A stretch of 64,000 bases of DNA from assembly GCA_023313575.1 (NCBI GenBank), contig JAJTTP010000021.1, positions 620,001 to 684,000 of the forward strand, in the 5' to 3' direction. The notes under the pieces were generated by a model that was not told the origin of the DNA, ran no database searches, and saw only the letters and a list, made by a program, of their open reading frames with translations. How positions within the stretch are numbered: position 1 is the first letter of the stretch; every line of letters starts with the position of its first letter. Source of the DNA: Eutypella sp. D-1 (lineage: Eukaryota; Ascomycota; Sordariomycetes; Xylariales; Diatrypaceae). A program made the translations under genes and the position numbers. Positions 34,183 through 44,869 of this stretch are shown here, in pieces.

Positions 34183-34272
34183 TTGCGATTTCCCAAGGGC
34201 GGATTTTTTTTATAAAAAAGAATTGGGGAGATTCGGGGGCTTCCCCTGTTCGGTAGCAGCAATACCGTATAA

Positions 34273-34290
34273 GGGGGGGGGGGGGGGGGG
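34273..34290 (+). repeat. G18 homopolymer
   Basis: Eighteen consecutive G, 90 bp downstream of the UBC6 stop, probably within its 3' untranslated region. Confidence 0.8.
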
Positions 34291-34516
34291 AGGAGGGTGG
34301 TCCTTCGAGAGCGCACCACGTCCCTTGGCCAGCATTTACCGAGTGTCGTTCAGCTTTCTGATCAAGAACGGATCTATGTTTTACGGATCACTACTTTCGT
34401 TCATCTGAGGGTTAGATGTTGCTGGTGGTGGTGGTGGAAGGAGGGTTGGGGGTGGGACAATCAGCAGAATACGCGTACGGGCTTGTAATCTGATTTCGGG
34501 AAAACACGCCAAGGAT

Positions 34517-34528
34517 GGGGGGGGGGGG
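34517..34528 (+). repeat. G12 homopolymer
   Basis: Twelve consecutive G on the plus strand, the second of three runs in this intergenic region. Confidence 0.8.
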
Positions 34529-35040
34529 CTCCAGGGATAACAACTTTCAAAAATCAGCTACCGTGTAACAAAAAATTAGCGATGCTGTTTTTTTTAAAAA
34601 AAATGATGAATTTTGCATGTACGGGGTTCTCTCGGATGTTCCGTCTTTGACGTCCCGGCCTCTTAAAACGGTGCTCTTTTTTTTCCCCGGGTTTCACGCT
34701 TAAAGGGGGTTAGAATGTTCTATTACGCAATGGACAATGGTAACTGGGGATATATATCTCCATGGCTTGGCTCGGTAGTCATACTATTATAACAAACATC
34801 AACGACATATACATCAAATAACATAACATATACATAACGATGATTACCCGTGACCCCCCCAGGCGAAACCAGGGCACGCTTGTGTAGAGACTTGCGTCGA
34901 CGAAGCTCGCTTACCATCTTTATGAAGAAAGGTCGTAATGATATTTATTTACTCTCATGAAGGATGCCCGCAGCCAGATAAAGATCCCCCTTCCCCCTTC
35001 CCCCTCCCCACCTCCTTTTATGAACTAGATACAGCTTGCA

Positions 35041-35056
35041 GGGGGGGGGGGGGGGG
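35041..35056 (+). repeat. G16 homopolymer
   Basis: Sixteen consecutive G on the plus strand, about 1.1 kb beyond the BTB gene stop (minus-strand gene). Confidence 0.8.
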
Positions 35057-36150
35057 CATTAAACGTTGCCGGCCATTTCATCCAATACAGTTCGCTATGG
35101 AATCGCGACAACATGACCGCGAGCTTCACCGTCTCCTCTGTATACCTACGTACTATCTAGCATCACGACCGTCGTGTCCCCGATCGGTCCAGGCACGAAT
35201 TTTACCATCCCCGCCGTCAGTCAGCACAGCACTGCAGCACCGATTGTAATCAGTAGATTTTCCCACCGCGAGACGCCGCGGCAACAAAACGAATCGAGTT
35301 GGCATGAAATGCACCGTAGGCACACCGTTGCAGTTGCATTCACATCAGACAGAGAGAGAGGGGGGGCATAATATAATAATACGAATACTTTCTTTTTCCC
35401 TTGGAATTCTGGTCTTTATCTGCATCGCAGTTTCGAGTCTCCGCCCCTCCCAGGAGGAATAGGGCCCCCCCTTATCACAACCGGCCAAGGTTTTTAGGGG
35501 GTGATTCTTAGGTCTATCCATGTAGACACAAGCCTTAGGCAATGTCTCCTCGCCCATGCGTCGCCCTCATGCCAAATGAAAAATTTCCCTCTACACGTCG
35601 TGCATTCCATTCCTCGCCCGACCTCCTAAACTCCAGAATCAAACCTCATGACCACTAATCTGGCTGGTAAAAAAAGAGATAAGGGGGTATTATGTTTTGT
35701 GTATGAATGACGTCGCAAAAAAAGGATGGGGAAACAAAGTATACACGCCGCTAACCAGGTAATCCGCAATCTAGCAGACTCACATCGTCTAAACCCTCTT
35801 TTGTCGTTTTCCTGTATCATAACCCCGCGACCATACCATGCCAACTGGCCACCATCATTTTTTGAGTAACCGTCCCTGATACCGTTTGAACCAAAAAGAA
35901 AAGAGGGCATGACCTCAATGGAGGACTATGCCAGGTCGCGTCCCTAGGCCCCGCAAATCAAAGATCCACGAAACGCACACATGAACCAAATACGCCAACA
36001 CCAAACGCAATGCCTGCGAAGAACCAAAAGAAAGATAAATCAACGCCGCGATGCCATTATACCATGTGGGACTGAAGAGCCCCTGCCTCGAGGCCAGACA
36101 ACGCCGTCGTCCAATCGTGAGCGCGCCGGGAAACTACCCGGGCTGGCCAG

Positions 36151-39117
36151 CTAGACCATAGATTCGGGGATGTTGTAAACCGGCGCCGGAGCCTGTCGCG
36201 GTAGATCCCTCTCCGGAGGGATCTCGAATTGAGGGATCCACTTCCTGATCAACTGGGGAACTTCGGCGCCTCGGGGTTGGATAACCTCCTCCTGCCAGTT
36301 TAGTACATCCCAAGGTTCAGCAATAATGTGACGTCGGTGTGAAGAAAGCCGCTTCTGAATATGCTGAGAGTGAGGGACGATCCCATCACGAACTGCATCC
36401 ACGGCTCTGAGACGTTTAGCCTCTCGCGCAGCTACGACGTTGGCGATAGCATGATATTGATCTCGAGCATTCCAGCCGGAAACGCCGTTGCTCTCTGACG
36501 TTAGAACAGCACGTAGCTCATCAAACGGCAGGTTAAGGAGGATACGGGAGAGGATGGGCGAGCACTTGGCAGACTCTCGTTGAGACGCAGGGCCATCCTC
36601 GGGGAAGGTGGGCGGAAGGTCGCCAAACTTGATACTACTCAGCCGGACTACTGGCTTGCTGCCCTTCCGCGAATTGCTACCTCTGGCAATGGCGGGCGCA
36701 ATGCTACTACGCGGCGAAGTCACAGCAGAGGGACTCGGAATGGCTGGAATGCGAGCGTACTTGGGCGGGTCGGCGGCCGTGCTGTCAAATTCGAAGTTCG
36801 CCGGGAATGCGTTGACCAAGAAATTCATGATGGTGTCCATGAGGATCTTTGTCTCGCGGCCGTAGTTGTATTCTAGTTCCACAAAAGACATGCTTGTACC
36901 GTCGTGGTCGACGTTAAAGTCGGAGTGTCGCTGGATGGCGCCTTCCAGAACGAACCCGAGAGCGACTTCCACTGTAACCCAGTTAAGGAGGTCGGCGGCG
37001 ATCTGCAGACCGCGGATGAGAACGTCCTGCATATCGAGGAGATGGCCTGCAGCGACATAACCAAGACAAAATTCGAATCGGTCGATATTATCACCGGCAA
37101 AGTCCATGCCATTAGTTCCGTTGCCGATCATAGGTGGGAAATTAAGAAGAGGATGCATGTAGAGTCTCTGAATGGCCATCCACCAGGCGTCCGAACGTAG
37201 GTAGGCATCGGACGACTCAACAGTGATGGTATGAGTGCCGGAGCTGTCAGTACGTCGCGCGGAAACGATGTATCTCTTCAAAACGGGGCTCTGTGCAAGA
37301 ATGAGCTTGTGCCCGGTAATCTTGACAGGGTGATGACGGCCATTGGTGTATACCAGCTCTAGGACGCAATCTGCAAGCTCTCTGTTATCGAACTGGTTGC
37401 GGAAGTAGGAAATACTATCCATAATTTCCCCGTCAAGACTTGGGGGACGACGCCCGAACGGCGGCGAAGGCAGGAAGGGCGGGAAAGGAGGACCAGGCGG
37501 GTGATGGGGGTGAGGAGGGCGTTGGTGATGGTGCCCACCCGGGAGCTCGTGGAGGCCAGGACCGGGGTAGTGCACGTTGTTTCCGGGAGGAAACGGGATC
37601 GGACCACCTTCCATGCCGTTAAGCTCACCCGATGTATGCGATCCTTGGAAACTGTGGGGGGTAGGCGGACCGTAACGATTGGGACCGGGAGGAAAGGCAT
37701 CCAAGGGTCCTTGGGGGGCATGTGCCGACAGAGGTCCATATGTATCCATGCTAGAGACGGGGACCATGTCCGGGCGGAACTGGGTATTGATGGGGGCCGG
37801 ACCCGGACCTGGACCCGGAAAGCCGTTGCCGTTTGATTGTGCATGATGATGACCGTTCACACGGGGAAAGTTCGGGTTCTCGCCGTTCACCGGCATCGGG
37901 GGCGGCGGCATGAAAGCACCTGGATGAGGTGCGGGAGAGGGAGTATGCGACTCTGGAAGACCGCCAAACATGATGCCTCCTCCATTACTCATATGGTGAT
38001 GATGCATGCGGGCTCCTGGGTGAAAGCCTCGGTGGTCGGGGTGTCGATCGGTAGGAGGCTGATATTGGGGTGGGGGGATCGAGGGATTCTGAGGATTAAG
38101 GACGTGGGGCTGGTCGATTCGGCGGGGAGAGATAACAGATTGAGCCTGAGAAGGCCGAGACGAGGTATCCTGGGCGCCTACTGTGAAGGTTCGTAAGCAA
38201 CTATGGCGTATTGGGTCAAAAGTCTGCGATCGCGATCGCAACTGAGATTTACCTTGCTGTGTGTCAACTGCAGGAACGGAAACAGCGGTGGAGCCAGCGG
38301 TGTCCAACTTGACATCTGCGCTAAACGGATCGGAGGACATTTGCTTGGCGGCTGCAATTTGTCCGGGTTGAACAGTAAATCCGTTGGTGCCGTTTGTAAG
38401 CACTCGAGCTTGATCAGGAGATGCGTTTGCGCGGTCGGTAGCCGTATCAGTGACAATACCAGTAGCAGTAGCAATAGCAGGAGCGGCAGTGGTGGCACTT
38501 GGTGCAGCAGCAGCGGCTGGCATTGTGATTGTAGTAGTGGGCGGAACGGCGTTGGTTTGGGTGGCGACTTGTTCGGGCTTCTCCACGTCTAAACCGTTTA
38601 CCTCACCCCCAGAGGGCTTGGCTGACTGCATATGCTGACCGTTCGTAGACTTGGTGGGCTTCGCAGTACCGCCGGATGAAACGACCTTATTAATCAGGGC
38701 CGCATCGAGGGAGGTAGAGGCGGAGGAGGCGTCGGGGGAATCGTTGGGCGAACCTTTGGTAACAGGAACAGGCTTGCCGTGGTTGGTGTCCTGGTTGGTG
38801 GGCATGGGCGTAGATGCCTTTGAAAGCTTATGAGAGGCAGCGGCGGCGGCGGCAGAGGAGGATCTGGCGGACTGCTTCTGCATCATAGGCAGGGGGATAG
38901 CAGGGAACACGACAGGCCGAGTGGCGGCGACTCCTGGAACTGAAGTAGTGGTAGTTGTCGACGAAGATAGAGGCGTTGCGATTTTGGCTGTAGTGGGGTT
39001 TGCGGTCTGTTTCTTCGCATTGTGTCCGGAAGCGGTGGTCTTAGTTTTCGGCTGAGTGACCTGGAGGGGCTGGGCCGACTTGGCTGGCTGGACAGGCTGG
39101 GCCTTTGAAGGCGCCAT
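36151..39117 (-). CDS. Large BTB/POZ-domain protein with disordered N-terminal half
   Basis: One open frame of 988 codons from the ATG at 39117 (MAPSKAQPV); a TTG seven codons upstream is not used. Residues 1-560 are low complexity: Ala/Thr/Pro-rich, then His/Pro/Gly-rich. The BTB domain begins near residue 566 (MDSISYFRNQFDNRELADCV...) and includes KITGHKLILAQSPVLKRYI. A helical region of about 130 residues follows. The C-terminal ~150 residues contain LNLPFDELRAVL and AREAKRLRAVDAV. BTB domains mediate dimerisation or cullin binding; this arrangement is a fungal type without an assigned role that I recognise. A 72-nt segment (38252-38181) has GTAAAT and CAG ends, is in phase and may be a retained intron; removal would give 964 aa. 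Confidence 0.82.
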   Translation of the reverse strand: MAPSKAQPVQPAKSAQPLQVTQPKTKTTASGHNAKKQTANPTTAKIATPLSSSTTTTTSVPGVAATRPVVFPAIPLPMMQKQSARSSSAAAAAASHKLSKASTPMPTNQDTNHGKPVPVTKGSPNDSPDASSASTSLDAALINKVVSSGGTAKPTKSTNGQHMQSAKPSGGEVNGLDVEKPEQVATQTNAVPPTTTITMPAAAAAPSATTAAPAIATATGIVTDTATDRANASPDQARVLTNGTNGFTVQPGQIAAAKQMSSDPFSADVKLDTAGSTAVSVPAVDTQQGKSQLRSRSQTFDPIRHSCLRTFTVGAQDTSSRPSQAQSVISPRRIDQPHVLNPQNPSIPPPQYQPPTDRHPDHRGFHPGARMHHHHMSNGGGIMFGGLPESHTPSPAPHPGAFMPPPPMPVNGENPNFPRVNGHHHAQSNGNGFPGPGPGPAPINTQFRPDMVPVSSMDTYGPLSAHAPQGPLDAFPPGPNRYGPPTPHSFQGSHTSGELNGMEGGPIPFPPGNNVHYPGPGLHELPGGHHHQRPPHPHHPPGPPFPPFLPSPPFGRRPPSLDGEIMDSISYFRNQFDNRELADCVLELVYTNGRHHPVKITGHKLILAQSPVLKRYIVSARRTDSSGTHTITVESSDAYLRSDAWWMAIQRLYMHPLLNFPPMIGNGTNGMDFAGDNIDRFEFCLGYVAAGHLLDMQDVLIRGLQIAADLLNWVTVEVALGFVLEGAIQRHSDFNVDHDGTSMSFVELEYNYGRETKILMDTIMNFLVNAFPANFEFDSTAADPPKYARIPAIPSPSAVTSPRSSIAPAIARGSNSRKGSKPVVRLSSIKFGDLPPTFPEDGPASQRESAKCSPILSRILLNLPFDELRAVLTSESNGVSGWNARDQYHAIANVVAAREAKRLRAVDAVRDGIVPHSQHIQKRLSSHRRHIIAEPWDVLNWQEEVIQPRGAEVPQLIRKWIPQFEIPPERDLPRQAPAPVYNIPESMV

Positions 39118-42100
39118 GATGGGCAGGGGGGAAAACAACAGAAGCGGTAGAGGCTCGCTATGCAGATGAAATTCTCAGGATGATGCAGATAGGAATAAAG
39201 CAGAAGAAAAAAGAGTGACGGTGTTCATGCCAAGAAGAGCCCAACACTTTTTTTTTGAAAAAGATAGAGAGGTTCTAGAGGTTCTAGAGGTCTAGGATGG
39301 ACCAAAAATGGGGTCGAATTATTTGGATTATTTTTAGAGGGGGGTAAGAGGGAGGAGTGGAGAGGAGGGGGAGGATGCTTGGATGCTTTGGGTGCCCGTA
39401 ATGCCCGTAATGCCCGTAAGGCCCGTAGTGCCCAGATGATTGATGGTGTGGAGGGGTTGAAGGCGGGTTGAAGGCGGGTTGGTTGATGGCCCGGGGTATA
39501 TCAGATTTGGATCACGATAATAAAAGTTGAGTCCGATCAAGATCCGGAGGACAAGCCACAGTTGAAGGAGAAAAGCCGATCATTAGATGACATTCGACCA
39601 AACAACCCAAACAATCCCAAACGATCCCGGGACCTTTGATGAATCGGCCAACTCACCAGAGCTCGAAGATGGGGGCATAAGGTGCTGGTGAGGAAGAATA
39701 TTTATTTTTCCAATTAGAACTCGTGAGAATACTTGTCAGGTGTTTATGCGTGTAGTAGCGGTAGTAGTGTAGTAAGTCCGTCCCGGCCTAGGAAAGTAGG
39801 CCGCCAGGCAGGAAGGTGGTATGTATTACTTGTAGGTAGGAGCCCTCGGCCCTTAGGATACTTTTAGGCAAGCTAAAGTAGAGAACCCAACTAATATCTA
39901 AGACCGGGAAGTTTAATAGAACCCCAGAAAGCAGAGTATGTAGACTCTAGCTAGGGCTGTTTAGCCTTTTTAGTTCAATCAGGTAGTCAGGAACAATAAG
40001 ATGAAGAGAGAGAAAAAAGCCCGAATAGAATAGAACAGAATTGTTGTGAGTGGGTTGATTCTACTATGCAGTATCGCAATGCCCATTGATGTAGATGAAG
40101 AAGTTGGGATGGAAATTTTAGAAGTTTTGGAGAGATAAGAATATGGTATGTATACTACCTACTTAGGTAACGTACTTAGGAGGTATGTATGTGTATACTT
40201 AGAGCTCTTGCCCCGCGCTGCCTGGCTGCCTGGTAAGGAGTTGGAAGGAGGAACACACATAATAGAAAGAAGGCTAAATGCAGGTGCGCCTGCGTCTGCA
40301 TCGTCATACGTCTGCGTGCGGTAACTGCATGTATCTATCTACACTGCTTATCTATCTATCTACCCGTGAGAGTCGTTTCCCTACCCGTTTGCCCAACCAG
40401 GGTAGGTAGTGACGTTCTACTTACATTAGGTACCTAGGTATTGTTCGTTCCTAGGCATGTACCTGATCAAGTACGATAGGTTTGCTAGGTACATACGGAA
40501 GCAGCTGGGTAGGTTAGGTGGAGATACTGATGCAATGGCAATCGACAGAAGGAAAGAGCACCTGCAATCATCTTCCAGCCTTAGAAGGCTTCTGCGGAAG
40601 GTACATCATCCACAGAGAGGAGGGGAAAAGATTCGGTACCTCAAATATATCCAGGAAGGTACCTGTCTATCTGAATACGGGCAGTGTATGTATGTAGACC
40701 CTATGCAGGTGGGCTGTATGTAGATGTCGTAGCTTGACATACGAGCAGGTACAAGCGTTAGTAGGTGAGATCTGCTTAATCAAGCAGTACCGAACAGCTC
40801 GCGTAGGTTAGGTATGTTGTCTAACCTGACATCCACGAAGTTCTAGGTTGGTTGCGAATTCAGACTGCCATCTATTGATTCGGGGGACCCCAGGAATGTA
40901 CATCTCTCAGGATGCGATAAGATCCGACCCATACGAACACGGACAAGGAACGGAAAGTTGGAGAACCAATTAGAGCGAGCACCCCCGACTAACCATGCCT
41001 TCCAAAAACAATGTTCTGTCTGTTGTTACTTCCATTATTTCTGTTTCTTTTCCTTCCTTCGGCCGGTCTTATCAGCGTCGCTGCTATCTGTACTTGCCTT
41101 TCGTGTAAGTGGTTGCACAGGCCCGGGGTCTGGTAGGTAGGAGGTAGGCAAGGCCTTGTGCGCCCCAGGTGATTAGATACTGGTACCTCGGCAGCTTCTT
41201 GGGTAAGCAGATAAGATACCGTGGACAAATTTAGAACGTAATAGACGCTAAGAAATTAATTTTTTTCCCCTTGTTGCCATCTTTTGCTGGGATCTCTGTC
41301 TGGTCCTCGCCCCATTCCCGTCTACCTAATAAAGTGGGACATCTAAGGATAAACGAATATAATACATACAGCACCTTCTGTCGTCATATCTATTATCTCC
41401 GCGTATCTGCGTCATTGTATATCGAAGTATGTACCGCCGATTAGTCTAATCTCCATGTAAATAAACTCTCTTTTCTCCAGGTTGCCCCTTTTAGAAACTG
41501 GCCCAGCCCCCTTTTCCCGTCGTCGCCGTATGCGTCGTAAGTTGGGAAATTGGAGAAACTGAATCTTGGAAATGATGTTTTTTGTCGTTCCTGTCTTTGC
41601 TGCTTACGGCGGGGGAGGCGGGCAGGCGGACGGGCTGGCGGGTAGATTGGTTGGTTAAGTGGGGTCCGAAAAGATACAAAGTCGCACGGCAGGATCCAAC
41701 GAAGTCCGGCCGATTATGAAGTGGAGTGGAGTCAAGTCCAGTAGTAGTAGTAGTAGCTTTGTTCGATTCCCATCCCGGGTTATTAAGGGGGGGCGCGCTC
41801 CAGTTGCGACTGTTTCCGGCATCTTAGCCCTAGGTTATTAGTTAGACTGAATAGTAGCCGGCCATGTGGATATGGATTGCGGTGCGGTATGTTGTGTTCG
41901 GTCTCGGCCTTGAGAGAGGGGAGGTTTCAGCCACAAAATCTACTTGAGTAATCGTCCGTTCCGTCCTCAGCCAGCCCAACCAGGGACAAACAAAGCCACT
42001 TAACCACACCTACACATCACGCCTTTCCCCTGTCTTCCGCCCCCGTCAGCCCTGTCTCTTTGTTTAATTGTAAGTCCGATAGCCATTGTGCTCGTGTGTG

Positions 42101-42448
42101 CATAAGGTTAAGATCAATCGATTAATTAATCACATTGTTGACTGCGCGACCTCGGCCGAGATGGCGTGACAAGAAGTAACGACCTCACACCCTTAATGTA
42201 CTGGGGATGCGCCAGCCAGAAGGAGAGAAGAGAAGAGGGCGGGCGTGAAAAAAAAGTGACGGAGGCTCATCGCCCAGGACTCCAGGTCCTCCTCGTCGCG
42301 AGGCCACGGCTATACGTCAGGTAGGCACCAATCGGGCACCGCGCGACGTTCTGGAAATATTCAAATTGCGTGTCGTTCGTAGAGATCACTGTCGCGGTAT
42401 CAGCTCACCCTCCACAGGCTCTCTCGTCCTTGGTTCCGTGTGCCCATT
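39118..42448. other. 3.3-kb non-coding region upstream of the BTB gene
   Basis: Long upstream region of the BTB gene plus the 3' flank of the But2-type gene. It has two small tandem repeats near 39.4 kb, many TAGGTA/TACCTA words (for example around 40160, 40430 and 40850) and an AGT microsatellite at 41739-41756. Frames such as 40457-40723 lack domain features and are not called. Confidence 0.5.
39393..39434 (+). repeat. 9-bp minisatellite (TGCCCGTAA)
   Basis: Four to five units of TGCCCGTAA with point changes, about 290 bp upstream of the BTB start, followed at 39457-39482 by two copies of a GTTGAAGGCGG unit. Probable slippage repeats in the promoter or 5' leader. Confidence 0.6.
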
Positions 42449-43021
42449 TCACCTACCAGCAGCGATGCATCTTTTTCCCAGAGCCTCCGCGCAGGGACCC
42501 AAGTCGACGCTGTACGCGTGGCCGGGCTCCATATGTACCGGGGAGAAGGAGGGGTCCTCCACGGCGCCGCTGGGCCGTGGTTGCAGATCATCGAAAGTAG
42601 TCTCGGGACCGGGGCAGGCGTCGAGCAGGGCGAAGACGAAGGTGCCCTGCCCGGCGTACGAGAACCAGGACGTCGCCGTGATCTGCTCGCGGCGCGGGAA
42701 CAGGAACTCGAGTGCGCAGTTGGCGTCCGCCTGTGACGCCTGCACGTCGAATCGGAATACTGTTGACACGTCCCCCGCGGTGAATGACCCTAGGTGTTGC
42801 CGGCCATATGCTCGGCCGGGCTCCCGCGCTGATACCCGCGTCATGTAGTGCGGCGGCTCAAACCCCCCTTCTTCCAGGTAACGCGGGCAATCGTCGCCAT
42901 GCTGCCTTTGTGTCCAGTCGTCGGGCTCGTGGAGGCGTCTGGGGGTTGCTTCGTACGGTGCTGCTATTGTGATCGTGAGCAGCGTGAGCAGCACGAGGGA
43001 GCTAGGAAAGTGATGAAGCAT
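42449..43021 (-). CDS. Secreted protein with But2-type C-terminal domain
   Basis: A single-exon frame of 190 aa. The N-terminus is a signal peptide (MLHHFPSSLVLLTLLTITIAAP). The rest fits the But2 C-terminal domain found in many fungal secreted proteins: STVFRFDVQASQADANC, then ALEFLFPRREQITATSWFSY and GQGTFVFALLD. Five Cys remain after the signal peptide, an odd number. The domain's name comes from yeast-type ubiquitin-like-binding But2, but extracellular members have no established function. The ending EALGKRCIAAGR is compatible with a complete domain, so no further exon is required. Neighbouring genes are distant (1.8 kb and 3.3 kb). I am confident of secretion, less of the domain name. 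Confidence 0.72.
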   Translation of the reverse strand: MLHHFPSSLVLLTLLTITIAAPYEATPRRLHEPDDWTQRQHGDDCPRYLEEGGFEPPHYMTRVSAREPGRAYGRQHLGSFTAGDVSTVFRFDVQASQADANCALEFLFPRREQITATSWFSYAGQGTFVFALLDACPGPETTFDDLQPRPSGAVEDPSFSPVHMEPGHAYSVDLGPCAEALGKRCIAAGR

Positions 43022-44869
43022 GGTTGCGGTTGGCCCTGAGGATGCAAACTATCTATTGCATCTTGACATGTAAATGGTCAAGTTTAGTCTGGTGTTATGA
43101 ACCGGAACCAGAACCAGAACCAGCGATCACTTGGTGTGGCGAGGGGGAGGTAAGTGTCTTATGCCGGTCGAATATAACGGTGCGGTACAGTGCCGCATGG
43201 TCTACACCGCAAAAGCAACGCACGCCTTGTCTATGTTAGACTATGAAGCAATAGTATGTCTTGGTTCCAACAATCCTCCGAACCCACGTTTCTGTGTCTC
43301 TCGGCACAGCCCGTTTTGGCTGATTCGTGTTGAGACTACTCCGAGCCTGGTGCTGACTTGCAGCTATATCCCAACGTGTCTGTATTTTACAAGTGAATGC
43401 CACGAATGTCGCGCTACTATGTTATTCTCCGCTGGCATAAACTTGGAGTGTGACTTGCCAATTCACATAATATAAACGCTTTATTCTATATAAAACATTC
43501 ATCCAGTATGATACGATTGTAAGCTGTGGCCCGGTCATCTGGCCAGGGATGAGGAAACTAACTGGTCATCGTGGCTTGTGCCAAAGACCAGCTACCCCTG
43601 ACCACCTGGCGGGTTCCTAAATCCTGACGTCAAGACTGCCTGCGGAGGGGTTTAGCCGTGTGGCGTGATATTACCTGCAATAATATGCACGCCTCGACTT
43701 CGAATGTAAGGTTCGTGGATGTAGTCTAATTTGTCGGGATCAATAAGAATGAAGCCTCCTCTTTCGTCGAGCACCATATTTGTCCATGAGGTCGACTGGT
43801 CAACGGGTGTCTTCGAGTTCGTTTGATATCCTGATGCCTTAACCCAACTTCATGTGCCCCTTAACTATAAGGTCTACCTCGGGTGTGAGAAGATTGTCAA
43901 GTTATTGCATTGCATGAAACATTTCATAGTGTGTTTCATTACGAAAGAACTCTGCCCCAAGTATCACTAATCCAGGCAATAAAAACGAGTAGACGTACAT
44001 TAAATTACGAGGGTGAGCTCGGTCATGTACACTCAATTTATACTCGAGAAGTCAATGTATCTCTTACCTCCCTACTCAGGATATATTAGTAATGCAAGAA
44101 TTACCATCCCATATCATGAACCCAACCACCAAGCATTTCTCAAGCTCATGTGACTTGCTTCATATGGTCTGTGTCAAGCAAGGCAGTCAGTGGATCTCCT
44201 ATCTTTTAAACGTTATTATTACCAACGAACTCTTTAATAAGGGAGGGTCGATTTTGTATAATATCTGTCTCGGGGATATTCATGTGCTAACAGTTTCCCC
44301 GGGTGGAGGCTAGAGTGGGTGAAATCTTTTGGCGGATCTGAGTGGACGCCACGGTTACGAGTAAAAGGGGCTAGAAGATCGCGAGAGACATGGCTTGCCG
44401 TCTTGGCTATTCCTTCACCATTCATCCAGTCAAGACGCTACTACGTATTATCATGCTTCGTATTGTGTCTGCAGCTGACTTTATACGAAAGTGATGATAT
44501 AATAATCTAATGTATAAACCGTTAGACCCATTACCAGTGTCTGGCAGGTGTATATGAAGATAGTGGTACAGTAACTAGCGACGATAGGATCTAATAAAAC
44601 GCCAGGAAGGCGGATAAAAAGTATGGTGCGGTAGTAAAAAGAAATAACTGGTATATACTCCTTTTATGATAGCCTATTCATATGTACATTTGCCAGCATA
44701 TTCCGTGGCGATCCAAGACCTTTGTGTGAGAAGATTGCACTTTCCTGCCATATACATGTATAGTCTTTTATCAAAGTGTTGGGTGACTATGGTTCCCGGC
44801 ATAATCCCATCCCGTTTCCTCATCGCTAATGTCCAACTCGTGAAAAGAATTATCACGTAACGCATAGAA
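43022..44869. other. Intergenic, 1.85 kb
   Basis: Upstream region of the But2-type gene and 3' flank of the permease gene. A short ACCGGAACCAGAACCAG repeat lies near 43100. AT-richer than average; no gene, tRNA or transposon seen. Confidence 0.5.

Larger units (their letters stand above)
34183..36150. other. Convergent intergenic region with three long G runs
   Basis: A 2-kb region between the UBC6 and BTB gene 3' ends. It contains G18 (34273-34290), G12 (34517-34528) and G16 (35041-35056), all on the plus strand. Short frames such as 35626-35910 are featureless. Confidence 0.55.
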
